This document shows positions 8,605 to 17,675 of a DNA stretch of 64,000 nucleotides, in pieces. Location of the stretch: NCBI GenBank assembly GCA_001798135.1, contig MGRJ01000015.1:1-64000 (forward strand). The letters are read 5' to 3'. The position numbers were made by a program, and so were the translations under genes. How positions within the stretch are numbered: position 1 is the first letter of the stretch; each line of letters opens with the position of its first letter. Below the pieces are notes generated by a model that was not told the DNA's origin, made no database searches, and saw only the letters and a program-made list of their open reading frames with translations. Source of the stretch: Deltaproteobacteria bacterium RIFCSPHIGHO2_02_FULL_40_28 (GTDB lineage Bacteria; UBA10199; 2-12-FULL-40-28).

Positions 8605-9693
8605 ATGAAACTTGAAATTAGAAAAGAAAAGGGTGAAGAAAAAAGGGTGGCTTTAACTCCCGATTCAGCTCAAAAATTAATCAAAAAAGGACATGTTGTG
8701 ATGGTAGAAGCTACGGCTGGAATGGCCGCGGGCTTTTCGGATGCCGATTATCAAAAGGCTGGAGCTAGTCTTGAGATAGCAAACACGGATGTTCGTATAG
8801 CCATTCACACGCCTCCTTTAGAGGAAATAAAGGCGGGTAGTCTTTTAATGGCTGTTATGAACCCCTTGGGAAACCCTGAGCTGGTAAAAAAATTAGCTGC
8901 TACTGGGGTAACAGCGGTGGCTCTTGATCTGATTCCCAGAACAACTCTAGCTCAAAGTATGGATGTGTTAAGCTCTCAAGCCAATTTGGCTGGTTATTGG
9001 GCTGTTGTAGTTGCTGCTTCAAAACTTCCCCGTATTTTTCCCATGATGACAACCGCTGCGGGTACCATTACTCCAGCCAAGGTTCTTATTTTAGGAGCGG
9101 GAGTAGCGGGCCTGCAAGCCGTTGCTACAGCTAAAAGATTAGGTGCTGTGGTTGAAGTGTTTGATGTGAGACGCGTGGTAAAAGAACAGGTGATGTCCTT
9201 GGGTGGAAGATTTATTGAGGTAAGTAGTACCGAGGACGCAGCTGGCGAGGGTGGATATGCCAAGGAGACAAGTGAAGCCTATCAACAACAACAAAAAGAA
9301 CTTATTGCCAAGCATGTAGCCAAGTCAGATGTAGTAATAACAACTGCCTTAATTCCTGGGAAAAAAGCTCCAACTTTAGTGACCAAGGAAATGGTGTATG
9401 CCATGAAGCCTGGATCTGTGATGGTTGATTTGGCTTCTGAACAAGGGGGCAATATTGAGCTTTGTGAGCCCGGAACTGAAGTTGAAATACGAGGAGTTAA
9501 AATTTTAGGTTATCGCAATGTGCCTCGTTTTTTACCCTTTCATGCGAGTCAAATGTTTGGAAAAAATATTGAAAATCTGCTTTCGCACTTGAGTCATAAA
9601 GATGGATCTTTAAAACTTGATTTCAACGATGAAATTACGAAGGGATGTGTTTTGACTCATGAAGGAAAAATTATACACGAAAAATTTAAATAG
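8605..9693 (+). CDS. pntAA: NAD(P) transhydrogenase subunit alpha, part 1
   Basis: The 362-residue soluble domain I binds NAD(H). It opens with the alanine-dehydrogenase/PNT N-terminal motif (RKEKGEEKRVALTP) and carries the Rossmann motif GAGVAGLQA at about residues 171-179. The membrane helices found at the C-terminus of E. coli PntA are encoded by a separate gene 8 nt downstream, as in Rhodospirillum. The enzyme couples hydride transfer from NADH to NADP with proton translocation. The 109-nt gap shared with fpr should hold divergent promoters. Confidence 0.93.
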   Translation: MKLEIRKEKGEEKRVALTPDSAQKLIKKGHVVMVEATAGMAAGFSDADYQKAGASLEIANTDVRIAIHTPPLEEIKAGSLLMAVMNPLGNPELVKKLAATGVTAVALDLIPRTTLAQSMDVLSSQANLAGYWAVVVAASKLPRIFPMMTTAAGTITPAKVLILGAGVAGLQAVATAKRLGAVVEVFDVRRVVKEQVMSLGGRFIEVSSTEDAAGEGGYAKETSEAYQQQQKELIAKHVAKSDVVITTALIPGKKAPTLVTKEMVYAMKPGSVMVDLASEQGGNIELCEPGTEVEIRGVKILGYRNVPRFLPFHASQMFGKNIENLLSHLSHKDGSLKLDFNDEITKGCVLTHEGKIIHEKFK

Positions 9694-9701
9694 GAGAGCC
9701 C

Positions 9702-9992
9702 ATGCCTGAAAAACTTATTTTTGGATTTTATATTTTTACTCTCTCCATTTTTGTGGGTTATCAAATTATATCCAAGGTACCAGCTTTGCTTCATACCCCT
9801 TTAATGTCGGCTACAAATGCAATTTCAGGAATTTCCTTGGTAGCTTCTCTTGTTGTAGCGGGTGGAAAATATGGGCATTTAAGCACCATGTTAGGTACCA
9901 TTGCTGTAGCCAGCGCCACCATCAACGTGGTGGGTGGATTTTTAATTACTGATCGAATGCTTAAGATGTTTAAAAAGGGGCCTAAATCATGA
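9702..9992 (+). CDS. pntAB: NAD(P) transhydrogenase subunit alpha, part 2
   Basis: This 96-residue protein has about three transmembrane helices (residues about 5-22, 35-52 and 60-82) and is the membrane segment of the split alpha subunit. It begins 8 nt after pntAA behind a GGAGAG ribosome site and overlaps pntB by 4 nt. It forms part of the proton channel (domain II) together with the membrane part of PntB. Identification rests on size, topology and its position between pntAA and pntB. Confidence 0.9.
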   Translation: MPEKLIFGFYIFTLSIFVGYQIISKVPALLHTPLMSATNAISGISLVASLVVAGGKYGHLSTMLGTIAVASATINVVGGFLITDRMLKMFKKGPKS

Positions 9993-11377
9993 ATCTGATT
10001 TTATTATCCGTATCTTATTTTCTTGCTTCAGTTCTTTTTGTTTTAGGACTTTCTGGTTTAACCAAACCTAAAACAGCCAGGAGAGGTGTTGGTTTAGCGG
10101 GTGTAGGTATGCTTTTGGCCGTCTTGGCCACTCTTCTTCATCAAGATATTATTACTTATCAGTGGATTATTATTGGACTGATTGTAGGTACCTTGATTGG
10201 TATTCCCATGGGTTTGTGGATTCCCATGACTAAGATGCCCGAGCGAATTGCACTTTCTCATGCCTTTGGCGGCTTGGCAGTAGCGCTGGTAGGTATTGCA
10301 AAATATTGGAGTCATCTTCATGTAGATGGCGAACTTTCTAAATTTTTTATGGGAGCTATTGGTTTTGAAGTAGTTTTGGGGTCGCTTACTTTTACAGGCA
10401 GTCTGATGGCTTTTGGAAAGCTACAAGGTGTTATTTCTGGAAAGCCCATGACTTTTAAAGGACAAAATCAATTCAACTTTTTAATTGTGGTAAGTTCGTT
10501 AGTTCTTTTAGTTTACCTTGTTTTTCATCCTCATCTTTCAACTGCTTTTTTTGTCATGGCTTGTTTGGGTTTTTGTTTGGGAATCTTTTTAGTTTTACCC
10601 ATTGGTGGAGCCGATATGCCGGTTGTGATTTGTCTTTTAAATTCTTATGCAGGCTTGGCTGCAGCAGCTGCTGGTTTTGCGTTAGATAATAATGTTTTGA
10701 TTATTTGTGGAGCACTTGATGGAGGTTCTGGATTTTTGCTTGCTATGTTGATGAGCCGTGCCATGAATCGTTCCTTTAGAAATGTTCTTTTTGGAGCCTT
10801 TGGAGGGGAAGTAGGTGGAGATCAAGTTGCCACTCAAAATAAGCCCATCCTTCAATTTGCACCTGAAGACGTGATGGAATATTTACAGGGCTCGTCTTCT
10901 GTGGTGATTGTACCTGGTTATGGGATGGCAGTGGCTCAGGCGCAGCATGCTGTGAGAGAATTACATGAGCTTTTAGAAAAAAATGGTACAGAAGTTCGTT
11001 ATGCTATTCATCCTGTGGCAGGACGTATGCCAGGCCATATGAATGTTCTTTTAGCAGAAGCCAATATTCCTTATGAAAAATTAATTGAAATGGATGAAAT
11101 TAACCCTGACCTTCCTAAGGTTGATGCCTGTATTGTTTTAGGAGCCAATGATGTTGTAAATCCTTCTGCAAGGGATGATCCTAAAAGTTCTATTTATGGC
11201 ATGCCCATTATTAATGCCGATGCTGCTCGTATGGTTTTTGTAGTAAAAAGATCTATGGCGTCTGGTTTTGCTGGGATTGATAACCCTCTTTTTTATAAAG
11301 ACAATACTCGTATGGTTTTTGGTGATGCAAAGGCTGTTTTGCAAAACATTGTTTCCAAATTAAAAGAGGCAGCATGA
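9989..11377 (+). CDS. pntB: NAD(P) transhydrogenase subunit beta
   Basis: The 462-residue protein has about eight or nine N-terminal transmembrane helices and a C-terminal NADP(H)-binding domain III. The latter shows VPGYGMAVAQAQ, HPVAGRMPGHMNVLL and VLGANDVVNP, all hallmark PntB motifs. With PntAA and PntAB it forms the proton-translocating transhydrogenase of the inner membrane. Start and stop overlap the neighbouring genes by 4 nt each, so the operon is tightly coupled through to the rhodanese gene. Length is normal. Confidence 0.95.
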   Translation: MNLILLSVSYFLASVLFVLGLSGLTKPKTARRGVGLAGVGMLLAVLATLLHQDIITYQWIIIGLIVGTLIGIPMGLWIPMTKMPERIALSHAFGGLAVALVGIAKYWSHLHVDGELSKFFMGAIGFEVVLGSLTFTGSLMAFGKLQGVISGKPMTFKGQNQFNFLIVVSSLVLLVYLVFHPHLSTAFFVMACLGFCLGIFLVLPIGGADMPVVICLLNSYAGLAAAAAGFALDNNVLIICGALDGGSGFLLAMLMSRAMNRSFRNVLFGAFGGEVGGDQVATQNKPILQFAPEDVMEYLQGSSSVVIVPGYGMAVAQAQHAVRELHELLEKNGTEVRYAIHPVAGRMPGHMNVLLAEANIPYEKLIEMDEINPDLPKVDACIVLGANDVVNPSARDDPKSSIYGMPIINADAARMVFVVKRSMASGFAGIDNPLFYKDNTRMVFGDAKAVLQNIVSKLKEAA

Positions 11378-11700
11378 ACGTTAAACAATTGAGTGTAGGA
11401 GAACTTAAGGCACGTTTTGATAAAAAAGAAAATTTTATTTTAGTGGACGTGCGTGAAAAAAATGAATTTGAAATAGCGCGTATTCCCAATTCTAAATTGA
11501 TTCCACTTTCTGAATTTTCAAAAAGAGTTTTGGAGGAGTTAAAACCAGAAATGGATTTAGTTCTTCATTGTCACCATGGGGGACGTTCTCAAAGAGCTTC
11601 TGAATACTTGGTAAGTATGGGTTTTAAAAATGTAGCTAATTTGGCAGGTGGAATTGATGCATGGTCGGTAGAGATTGATAATACTATCCCACGATACTAG
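11374..11700 (+). CDS. Rhodanese-like domain protein
   Basis: The 108-residue single-domain rhodanese has the entry motif VDVREKNEFEIARIPNS and the active-site loop HCHHGGRS with Cys66 as persulfide carrier, followed by LAGGIDAW. It is cytoplasmic and probably a sulfurtransferase or sulfur carrier; the acceptor is unknown. It overlaps pntB by 4 nt, so it is the last gene of the transhydrogenase unit, a coupling whose meaning is not obvious. A large palindromic element begins 3 nt after its stop. Confidence 0.9.
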   Translation: MNVKQLSVGELKARFDKKENFILVDVREKNEFEIARIPNSKLIPLSEFSKRVLEELKPEMDLVLHCHHGGRSQRASEYLVSMGFKNVANLAGGIDAWSVEIDNTIPRY

Positions 11701-11702
11701 TT

Positions 11703-11820
11703 GCGGGTGGCATGGGGAGAACTTTATTTTTTTGTTCCTGCGGAACTCCTCGCCCCAAAGGGCTCGTCAGACAGTCCTCGGAATCAAAAAAATAAAGTTC
11801 TCCCCAATGACAGGACCCGC
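11703..11820. repeat. Long palindromic element with GCGGGT/ACCCGC ends
   Basis: Perfect 21-bp inverted arms (11714-11734 and 11785-11805) enclose a 50-nt loop, and the outer ends read GCGGGT (11703-11708) and ACCCGC (11815-11820). The arms carry a T8 or A7 run, so the transcript could form a very stable hairpin that ends the pnt operon. The outer ends recur in the palindrome at 21006-21077, and AATGACAGGACCCG recurs at about 19947-19960. It is probably a small non-coding repeat family. Confidence 0.7.
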
Positions 11821-11828
11821 TCTTTATT

Positions 11829-11939
11829 ATGAAAAAATCTTACAAAGGCACCTCCGACTACATTGCCTCTGCAGCTTTGATTGAAGTAGTAAATGCCGCT
11901 CTTGTGGTAGAGCGCCCCTTGCTTTTAAAATTCCGGTAG
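11829..11939 (+). pseudogene. MoxR-family AAA ATPase, N-terminal remnant
   Basis: An ATG opens 36 codons that match the very start of MoxR-type AAA+ ATPases (SYKGTSDYIAS...VNAALVVERPLLL). Translation then hits TAG at 11937 exactly where the Walker A GEPGTGKT should follow. The rest of the ATPase (about 250 residues) is gone, because a remnant of the next gene starts 27 nt later. MoxR ATPases of this type are normally paired with a CoxE-like VWA protein, and that partner is what follows. A large deletion explains the arrangement. Confidence 0.75.
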
Positions 11940-11966
11940 GAACTCAAGAATGGCTTGTTTTGATGA

Positions 11967-12450
11967 TCTCCCTTTGGTCATTCGGGGGCGCATCCTAGTG
12001 GAATTCGGATTGGTGGTCCTGGAGGGGGGAGAATGGCCGTTAAGGTAGCTGAAGAGCGTAGATTTCAAAGTTTACGTGAAGATAGAACCTTAGACATACG
12101 GCAATTTAAGGTGGCCTTAAAGAGACTTCGAAAATTAGAGCAGGTCGGAGCTAAAGATCAAATTGCTTTAAGAGAAACCATTGATGCCACTTGTAAGAAT
12201 GCGGGAGAAATTGAACTTATTTTTGAAGCTCCACGTAAAAATCAAACAACATTTTCCTAAAATGGTGTGGCTTAATCCGGAACCTGAAACTTTTTGGGAT
12301 CATGTAACCATTGCTTCCATTCGTAAAGCCATCAAGATGTATTCTTTAACCCTAGAAGGTTTAACTCTTGCCATTAATGATTTACGCAAAGGGGAAGGGA
12401 GTCTTAAGCCTCTAAATTTCTTGACTAAAGCGGAGCAAGCCTTTATCACA
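11967..12450 (+). pseudogene. CoxE-like VWA protein, doubly deleted remnant
   Basis: One frame (11967-12236) reads SPFGHSGAHPSGIRIG, then AVKVAEERRFQSL and IRQFKVALKRLRKLE, matching the region just before the VWA domain of CoxE-like proteins. At about 12237-12247 homology jumps to another frame that reads FPKMVWLNPEPETFWDH and MYSLTLEGLTLAINDL, the C-terminal end of the same family. The N-terminal half and the metal-site VWA core (DxSGS region) are missing. The 3' end runs into the palindromic repeats from about 12456. Two internal deletions plus a frameshift make this non-functional as a VWA protein. Confidence 0.75.
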
Positions 12451-12455
12451 TTCCG

Positions 12456-12640
12456 TCATCCCCACGAAGGTGGTTAACATCTCTTGTCATCCCTGCGAAG
12501 GCAGGGATCCATCTTCAAATTTAAAATGGATTCCCCCGCCTACGCGGGGGCAAGTTTACAAACACGGGAATGACTGAAAGGGGATGGATTCCCGCTGGAG
12601 TTTACCCCTGCGAAGGCAGGGGCGGGAATGACATTGAGGG
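12456..12640. repeat. Interspersed palindromic repeat cluster, copy 2
   Basis: A run of related hairpins: GTCATCCCTGCGAAGGCAGG (about 12485-12504), CCCCCGCC/GCGGGGGC (about 12533-12552) and CCCCTGCGAAGGCAGGGG (about 12606-12623), ending with GGGAATGACA. The units match those at 6.0, 14.3 and 53.4 kb. The cluster ends just before the carboxylase beta start at 12644 and fills the gap left after the decayed gene pair. Confidence 0.75.
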
Positions 12641-12643
12641 GAT

Positions 12644-14188
12644 ATGCAAGAAAAACTAGAACAACTCAAAAAGCGTGAAGCCCAAGCCCTTTTAGGTGGT
12701 GGAGCCGAGCGCATCGAACGCCAACATCAAGCGGGGAAAAAAACAGCTCGTGAAAGAATAGACCTACTCTTGGATCCAGGTAGTTTTGTTGAAATGGATC
12801 GTTTTGTAACCCATAGATGCAATGATTTTGGAATGGAGAAGGCCAAAATTTTAGGTGATGGGGTGGTAACGGGTTATGGCAAAATTGAGGGTCGTTTGGT
12901 TTATGTTTTTGCCCAAGATTTTACCGCCTTTGGTGGGTCCCTGGGAGAAGCTTATGCTCGTAAGATCTGCAAGATTATGGATTTAGCCATTAAAACGGGG
13001 GCACCTGTTGTGGGACTTAATGACTCTGGTGGAGCTAGAATTCAAGAAGGGGTTGTGAGTCTTGCAGGTTATGCAGAAATCTTTTTAAGAAATGTTATTG
13101 GTTCTGGAGTTATTCCTCAAATTTCCTTGATTATGGGGCCTTGTGCGGGAGGGGCTGTTTATTCACCTGCCATGACGGATTTTATTTTGATGGTAGAGCA
13201 TACAGCTCACATGTTTATTACTGGGCCCGATGTTATTAAAACAGTCACTCACGAAGAGGTAACCAAAGAAGATTTAGGAGGGGCCCATACTCATGCCAGT
13301 AAAAGTGGGGTGGCTCATTATGCAGCTAAAAGTGAAGAAGAATGTATTCAGTTAACAAGAGATCTTCTCAGTTTTTGTCCTTCCAATAATCAAGAAATGC
13401 CTCCCATGGTTCCTACAAAAGATCCAATTGATCGTACTTCGTCTCTGCTTAATGATCTTATTCCTGATAATGCCAATAAGCCCTATGATATGAAAAAATT
13501 AATCAAGGAAGTCCTTGATGATGGACATTTTTTAGAAATACATCCCGATTATGCTAAAAATATTTTGATTGGTTTTGGAAGAATTGGTGGTTACTCGGTA
13601 GGACTTGTTGCCAATCAACCAGCCCACCTTGCAGGATGCTTGGATATTGATGCTTCCGTTAAGGCTGCTCGTTTTGTTCGTTTTTGTGATGCTTTTAATA
13701 TTCCTCTGGTTACTTTTGTTGATGTGCCCGGTTTTTTACCAGGAACAGAACAGGAATATGGCGGCATTATTCTTCATGGAGCTAAACTTTTGTATGCTTT
13801 TTGTGAGGCCACAGTTCCAAAGGTAACTGTGATTACTCGTAAGGCCTATGGGGGCGCCTATGATGTGATGAGCTCCAAGCATATTCGAGGCGATGTTAAC
13901 TTTGCCTATCCCTTAGCTGAAATTGCTGTGATGGGCCCTGATGGAGCTGTTAATATTATTTTTAGAAAACACATAGAACAAGCCAGCGATCCTGTTGCTG
14001 AAAAGGCAAAACTGGTGGCTGATTACCGGGATAAATTTGCAAGCCCTTACAAAGCAGCCGAGCTTGGTTATATTGACGAAGTAATTTTGCCTGCCGATAC
14101 ACGCAAAAAAGTGTTTCAAGCTTTAGAGATGCTTCGAAACAAGGTGGATTTTAATCCCAAGAAAAAACACGGAAATATTCCATTATGA
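12644..14188 (+). CDS. pccB: Propionyl-CoA carboxylase beta (carboxyltransferase)
   Basis: The 514-residue carboxyltransferase has both crotonase-fold halves: N-terminal [13 protein letters not shown] and [12 protein letters not shown], and C-terminal [18 protein letters not shown] and YGGAYDVM. The pattern is PccB-like rather than AccD-like. It would transfer CO2 from carboxybiotin to propionyl-CoA, giving methylmalonyl-CoA. Biotin carboxylase and biotin carrier genes follow after a 200-nt repeat cluster, and the mutase lies at 6-7.7 kb. The start ATG has GAGGGGAT ahead of it, right beside the repeat edge. Acetyl-CoA as an extra substrate cannot be excluded. Confidence 0.9.
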   Translation: MQEKLEQLKKREAQALLGGGAERIERQHQAGKKTARERIDLLLDPGSFVEMDRFVTHRCNDFGMEKAKILGDGVVTGYGKIEGRLVYVFAQDFTAFGGSLGEAYARKICKIMDLAIKTGAPVVGLNDSGGARIQEGVVSLAGYAEIFLRNVIGSGVIPQISLIMGPCAGGAVYSPAMTDFILMVEHTAHMFITGPDVIKTVTHEEVTKEDLGGAHTHASKSGVAHYAAKSEEECIQLTRDLLSFCPSNNQEMPPMVPTKDPIDRTSSLLNDLIPDNANKPYDMKKLIKEVLDDGHFLEIHPDYAKNILIGFGRIGGYSVGLVANQPAHLAGCLDIDASVKAARFVRFCDAFNIPLVTFVDVPGFLPGTEQEYGGIILHGAKLLYAFCEATVPKVTVITRKAYGGAYDVMSSKHIRGDVNFAYPLAEIAVMGPDGAVNIIFRKHIEQASDPVAEKAKLVADYRDKFASPYKAAELGYIDEVILPADTRKKVFQALEMLRNKVDFNPKKKHGNIPL

Positions 14189-14195
14189 TAACCAG

Positions 14196-14370
14196 AATCC
14201 GTCATCCCGAGAATAATTTGTCATTCCCGCGAAAGCGGGAATCCATCTTAAATTCAAAGATGGATCCCTGCCGGAGTTTACCCCTGCGAAGGCAGGGGCA
14301 GGGATGACAGATAATGGATCCCGCATCAAGTGCGGGATGACAGAATGGGGCGTGAGGGATGACAGAATGG
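14196..14370. repeat. Interspersed palindromic repeat cluster, copy 3
   Basis: Four or five hairpin units lie between pccB and the biotin carboxylase gene: TTCCCGC/GCGGGAA (about 14224-14240), CCCCTGCGAAGGCAGGGG (about 14281-14298) and GGATCCCGCATCAAGTGCGG (14317-14336), then GGGATGACAGAATGGGG repeated twice. Similar sequences end the 6.0-kb copy (GATGACAGAAT). The cluster splits what should be a carboxylase operon. Confidence 0.75.
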
Positions 14371-14392
14371 GGTGCCCAATTCGGGAATTTTT

Positions 14393-15910
14393 ATGACTAA
14401 GAAGATCAAAAAAATTTTAATAGCCAACCGAGGCGAGATTGCTGTGCGCATCATGCGTACTTGCCGTGATTTAGGAATTAAAACAGTGGCTGTTTTTTCA
14501 GAAGCCGATCGCGTTGCTCTGCATGTTCAAATGGCTGATGAAGCTTATTGTATTGGGCCAGAGGCCTCCTCAGAAAGTTATCTGGTAGCTTCAAAAATTA
14601 TCGAGGTTGCCAAAAAATCGGGCGCCTGTGCCATTCATCCTGGCTATGGTTTTCTTTCTGAGAAAGCTCATTTTTCAAAAGCTTGTGCCGAAAATGGAAT
14701 TATTTTTCTAGGCCCTAAACCTAAATCCATTGAACAAATGGGAGATAAAATTGAAGCCAGAATCGCTGCAGCCAAAGCCAAAGTTCCCATGGTGCCAGGC
14801 ACTCAAGAGCCATTAAAGGATGTGGATGAAGCTAAATCTCTTGCTAAAAGAATGGGATATCCCATTCTTTTAAAAGCCACAGCTGGTGGTGGTGGTAAGG
14901 GAATGAGGGTTGTAGAAAAAGAGGGGGATATTGCATCTGCTTTTGAGCGTGCTTCTTCTGAGGCTTTAAAAGCCTTTGGTGATGGGCAACTCTACATCGA
15001 AAAATATTTGAAAAAAGCCCGCCATATTGAAATTCAAGTGGCCTGCGATATGCATGGCAATAGCATTCATCTTTTTGAGCGTGAATGCTCGCTGCAGCGT
15101 CGTCATCAAAAGGTGATTGAAGAAGCTCCATCTCCTTTTTTAAATCAAGCAACCCGTGATAAAATGACAGAAGCCGCTCTTCGTCTTTGTAAGGACGTAA
15201 ATTATTCAGGAGTGGGGACTATAGAATTTTTAGTTGATGAAGAGCAAAATTTTTATTTTCTAGAAATGAATACAAGACTTCAAGTGGAGCATCCTGTTAC
15301 CGAGATGATTACAGGGGTTGATTTAGTTGAGCTTCAAATTCGTATTGGAGAGGGAGAAAAACTTCCGATTAAACAATCCGATTTAAAAATAAATGGAGCT
15401 GCCGTGGAGTGTCGCTTGTATGCTGAAGATCCTGAAAATAATTTTATGCCTTCTCCTGGAACCATTCATTGGATGACTATTCCAGAAGGCCCGGGGGTAA
15501 GACATGATACCGCTGTTTATCCTGGGGCAGCCATTCCCATTTATTATGATCCCATGATTGCTAAATTGATTACCTGGGGGAGCAATAGAAATCAGGCCAT
15601 TGTCCGCATGCAGAGGGCCATGCAAGAATATGAAATTGGTGGTTTTAAAAATAACATTGGATTTTTAAGAACCATTCTTTTTCATCCAGAATTTCATCGG
15701 GGTAATATTTATACACGTTTCATTGAAGATCATCCCGAATTGATGAAGGTTGAAAAATCTTTGGAGGGATTACCACCAGAAGTTTTAGTTGGGATTGCAG
15801 CTTTTATGAGAGAAGAAAATAAAAATCAAACAAGTGGAGTTCAAACCAAAAGTGAGGCGGTTGTGTCTCCTTGGAAATTAATTGGTTTAACGGGTTCTCT
15901 GCGAAAATAA
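14393..15910 (+). CDS. Biotin carboxylase subunit of acyl-CoA carboxylase
   Basis: The 505-residue ATP-grasp enzyme starts MTKKIKKILIANRGEIAVRI, followed by HPGYGFLSE, the glycine loop KATAGGGGKGMR, RRHQKVIEEAPSP and FLEMNTRLQVEHPVTE. It carboxylates biotin with ATP and bicarbonate. I chose the ATG at 14393 because the family begins close to ILIANRGE; an in-frame ATG at 14372 lies against the repeat edge and adds seven atypical residues. It lacks the biotin domain, which is encoded by the next gene. The subunit could serve both the propionyl-CoA carboxylase and the methylcrotonyl-CoA carboxylase beta at 55-57 kb, which has no alpha subunit nearby; that is an inference. Confidence 0.9.
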   Translation: MTKKIKKILIANRGEIAVRIMRTCRDLGIKTVAVFSEADRVALHVQMADEAYCIGPEASSESYLVASKIIEVAKKSGACAIHPGYGFLSEKAHFSKACAENGIIFLGPKPKSIEQMGDKIEARIAAAKAKVPMVPGTQEPLKDVDEAKSLAKRMGYPILLKATAGGGGKGMRVVEKEGDIASAFERASSEALKAFGDGQLYIEKYLKKARHIEIQVACDMHGNSIHLFERECSLQRRHQKVIEEAPSPFLNQATRDKMTEAALRLCKDVNYSGVGTIEFLVDEEQNFYFLEMNTRLQVEHPVTEMITGVDLVELQIRIGEGEKLPIKQSDLKINGAAVECRLYAEDPENNFMPSPGTIHWMTIPEGPGVRHDTAVYPGAAIPIYYDPMIAKLITWGSNRNQAIVRMQRAMQEYEIGGFKNNIGFLRTILFHPEFHRGNIYTRFIEDHPELMKVEKSLEGLPPEVLVGIAAFMREENKNQTSGVQTKSEAVVSPWKLIGLTGSLRK

Positions 15911-16423
15911 ATGACAAAATATTTTGGAAAAATTGGAAAAGAAGAAATCACTGTTGAAGTAGAGAAGAATGATGACAAACTCATCGTTACTTCTGAAAAG
16001 GCCCGTTTTGAACTTGCTATGAGAAAGGTGGCCCCCTTTCATTATTCAATTTTACATGAAAACAAATCTTTTGACCTTCGGTTTTATGATAATCAAAAAA
16101 TAATCAGTCTTTTTTCCAGGGGAAAAGAAGTGAGTGTAGAAGTAGAAGATATGAAAAGCCGAGCCAGAAAATTGGCTTCTGGTGGAGGTGAAAAAGGAGT
16201 TCATGTTGGAGAGGCTATTTTAGAAGCTCAAATGCCTGGAAAAATTGTGAGTGTAAAAGTAAAAGTGGGGGACGAGGTAGTGTTAGGGCAGGGTGTGGTG
16301 GTAGTTGAGGCCATGAAAATGGAAAATGAAATGACTTCCCCTAAAGATGGTGTTGTAAAGCTAGTGGCTGTTAAAGAAGGTCAGTCTGTTGAAAGCGGAA
16401 CTAAACTCGTAGTAATCGAGTAG
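15911..16423 (+). CDS. Biotin carboxyl carrier protein
   Basis: This 170-residue protein ends with a biotinyl/lipoyl domain (about residues 97-170) carrying VEAMKMENE with Lys136 as the biotinylation site. Residues 1-90 form an N-terminal beta-rich segment like the BT linker domain of acyl-CoA carboxylase alpha chains. The ATG follows the biotin carboxylase stop with no gap, so the two genes together equal one split PccA/MccA alpha chain. It would carry carboxybiotin between the ATP-grasp and carboxyltransferase subunits. Confidence 0.9.
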   Translation: MTKYFGKIGKEEITVEVEKNDDKLIVTSEKARFELAMRKVAPFHYSILHENKSFDLRFYDNQKIISLFSRGKEVSVEVEDMKSRARKLASGGGEKGVHVGEAILEAQMPGKIVSVKVKVGDEVVLGQGVVVVEAMKMENEMTSPKDGVVKLVAVKEGQSVESGTKLVVIE

Positions 16424-16551
16424 GGGCCCATCTGAGGTTTTCTCCCCCCAAAATTATGTTTTAAAGATATCTTCTGGTTACCCCATTCCCTCTATTTTTT
16501 ATTCTATGTAAAAATAATACAATAAAATCAAATACTTAAAAATTGTATAAC

Positions 16552-16568
16552 TTGGCACGCCTCTTGCT
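16552..16568 (+). promoter_or_regulatory. Sigma-54 (-24/-12) promoter
   Basis: TTGGCACG-CCTC-TTGCT matches the RpoN consensus at every key base, with the -24 GG (16554-16555) and -12 GC (16566-16567) exactly 10 nt apart. Transcription should begin near 16579, about 40 nt before the gene at 16620. Such promoters need an enhancer-binding activator; an upstream activator site would be expected in the AT-rich 16440-16530 stretch, but I cannot identify one. Confidence 0.8.
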
Positions 16569-16619
16569 TTATGTGTATATCAAAGGGCGGAAGTAAAATT
16601 TTTTTTTAAGGAGGATTTT

Positions 16620-17657
16620 ATGGCAACTATAGAACTTAAAGAACAGGTAGTCACGGGAAGAGTTGACCCAGGTGTCACTTTTGTTATTCCAAGGCTAGAT
16701 CTCTTTAAAACCCCCAGATATCTTGAACCCCAAGGAACTCGCATTGCCAGTCTTGATGTTTATGTTCAAGATAGAAACAACGATGGCCGTATTGATGCCA
16801 TTGTTGCAGACCCCAATGGGTCTGCAGCTAGAGATCTTGACGGAAACAGAGCTGCTGCTCCAACCTTAACCATTGATGGTCATGCTGAGGATTCTCATTA
16901 TGTGATTGATGGCTATCAAGGTTCTAACTTTGCTATTTCTCAAAAAGCCTGGCTTGTTGGTGGAAATGGCAACGTTGAAGCTTGGGACTTAGCAGGCCGT
17001 GATTTACAAGATACAGTGGCCTTTTATGATGCTCTTGCAGCTTATCAACAAGGGAAACCCGAAACTTTGAATCACTCTGAAAGACTAGCTGCTGATTGCC
17101 GTTATTTTGCAGCCGAAGCCGAGAAAAAAGGTGATCATGAACGTGCTGGTAAATTACTTACTCATGCTAGTGAGTTAGATCAAAAATCAGCTGAATGGGT
17201 TTGTGAACAAGCTGTTAGAAGTGCCAATGAGCCCGAATTAGCTTTGGCCTTGGTAGATGCGGCCGATAAAGCAGGTGTAGAGGTAACATCTCTCTCTGAA
17301 ACAGCTTTAGCTGCTGCAGAAAAAGGTTACTTAAACCTTCGTGATTCTGCCTTGGTTAATTCCAAGTATGGTTATCCCGTAGCCATTGATCGCTATAGCC
17401 AGTATGTAACTGGAATGGCTTTAATTGGTAAGCCTGTAGCAGATGCCATGATTGATACTGAGTTAGCTAAAATTCAGGATCTCCTCTATCGTCGCAATGT
17501 GGCAGGACGCGTTAACAAAGAAGCAGAAATAGCTGCTGTTGCTTCCATCAATGACAAATTGGCTGGCTTTAGTGAGGCCACTGGCATTGAAGTAATAGCC
17601 GATGCCCGGTTACAACGCTTTTCTGATGTTCCCAGTAATATTGCTGGAGACAAATAA
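16620..17657 (+). CDS. Unknown protein with EF-hand-like loop, sigma-54 controlled
   Basis: I do not recognise this 345-residue protein. There is no signal peptide or membrane segment. Residues 51-59 read DRNNDGRID, a textbook Ca-binding loop of the EF-hand/dockerin type, in a beta-rich N-terminal part (about 1-130). The rest (about 130-345) is alanine-rich and helical, with TPR-like spacing in the RLAADCRYFAAEAEKKGDHE region. A strong AAGGAGG ribosome site precedes the ATG and a near-perfect sigma-54 promoter lies upstream, so expression should be high and tightly regulated. It stands alone and is convergent with the acyltransferase gene. Codons look more GC-rich than the neighbours. Confidence 0.8.
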   Translation: MATIELKEQVVTGRVDPGVTFVIPRLDLFKTPRYLEPQGTRIASLDVYVQDRNNDGRIDAIVADPNGSAARDLDGNRAAAPTLTIDGHAEDSHYVIDGYQGSNFAISQKAWLVGGNGNVEAWDLAGRDLQDTVAFYDALAAYQQGKPETLNHSERLAADCRYFAAEAEKKGDHERAGKLLTHASELDQKSAEWVCEQAVRSANEPELALALVDAADKAGVEVTSLSETALAAAEKGYLNLRDSALVNSKYGYPVAIDRYSQYVTGMALIGKPVADAMIDTELAKIQDLLYRRNVAGRVNKEAEIAAVASINDKLAGFSEATGIEVIADARLQRFSDVPSNIAGDK

Positions 17658-17675
17658 GGGTTAAGGGCACACCTG

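Noticed and set aside
11675-11884. Open frame of 69 codons after the rhodanese gene
   Set aside because: It runs through the long palindrome and its translation mirrors the arms; it is structure, not a gene.
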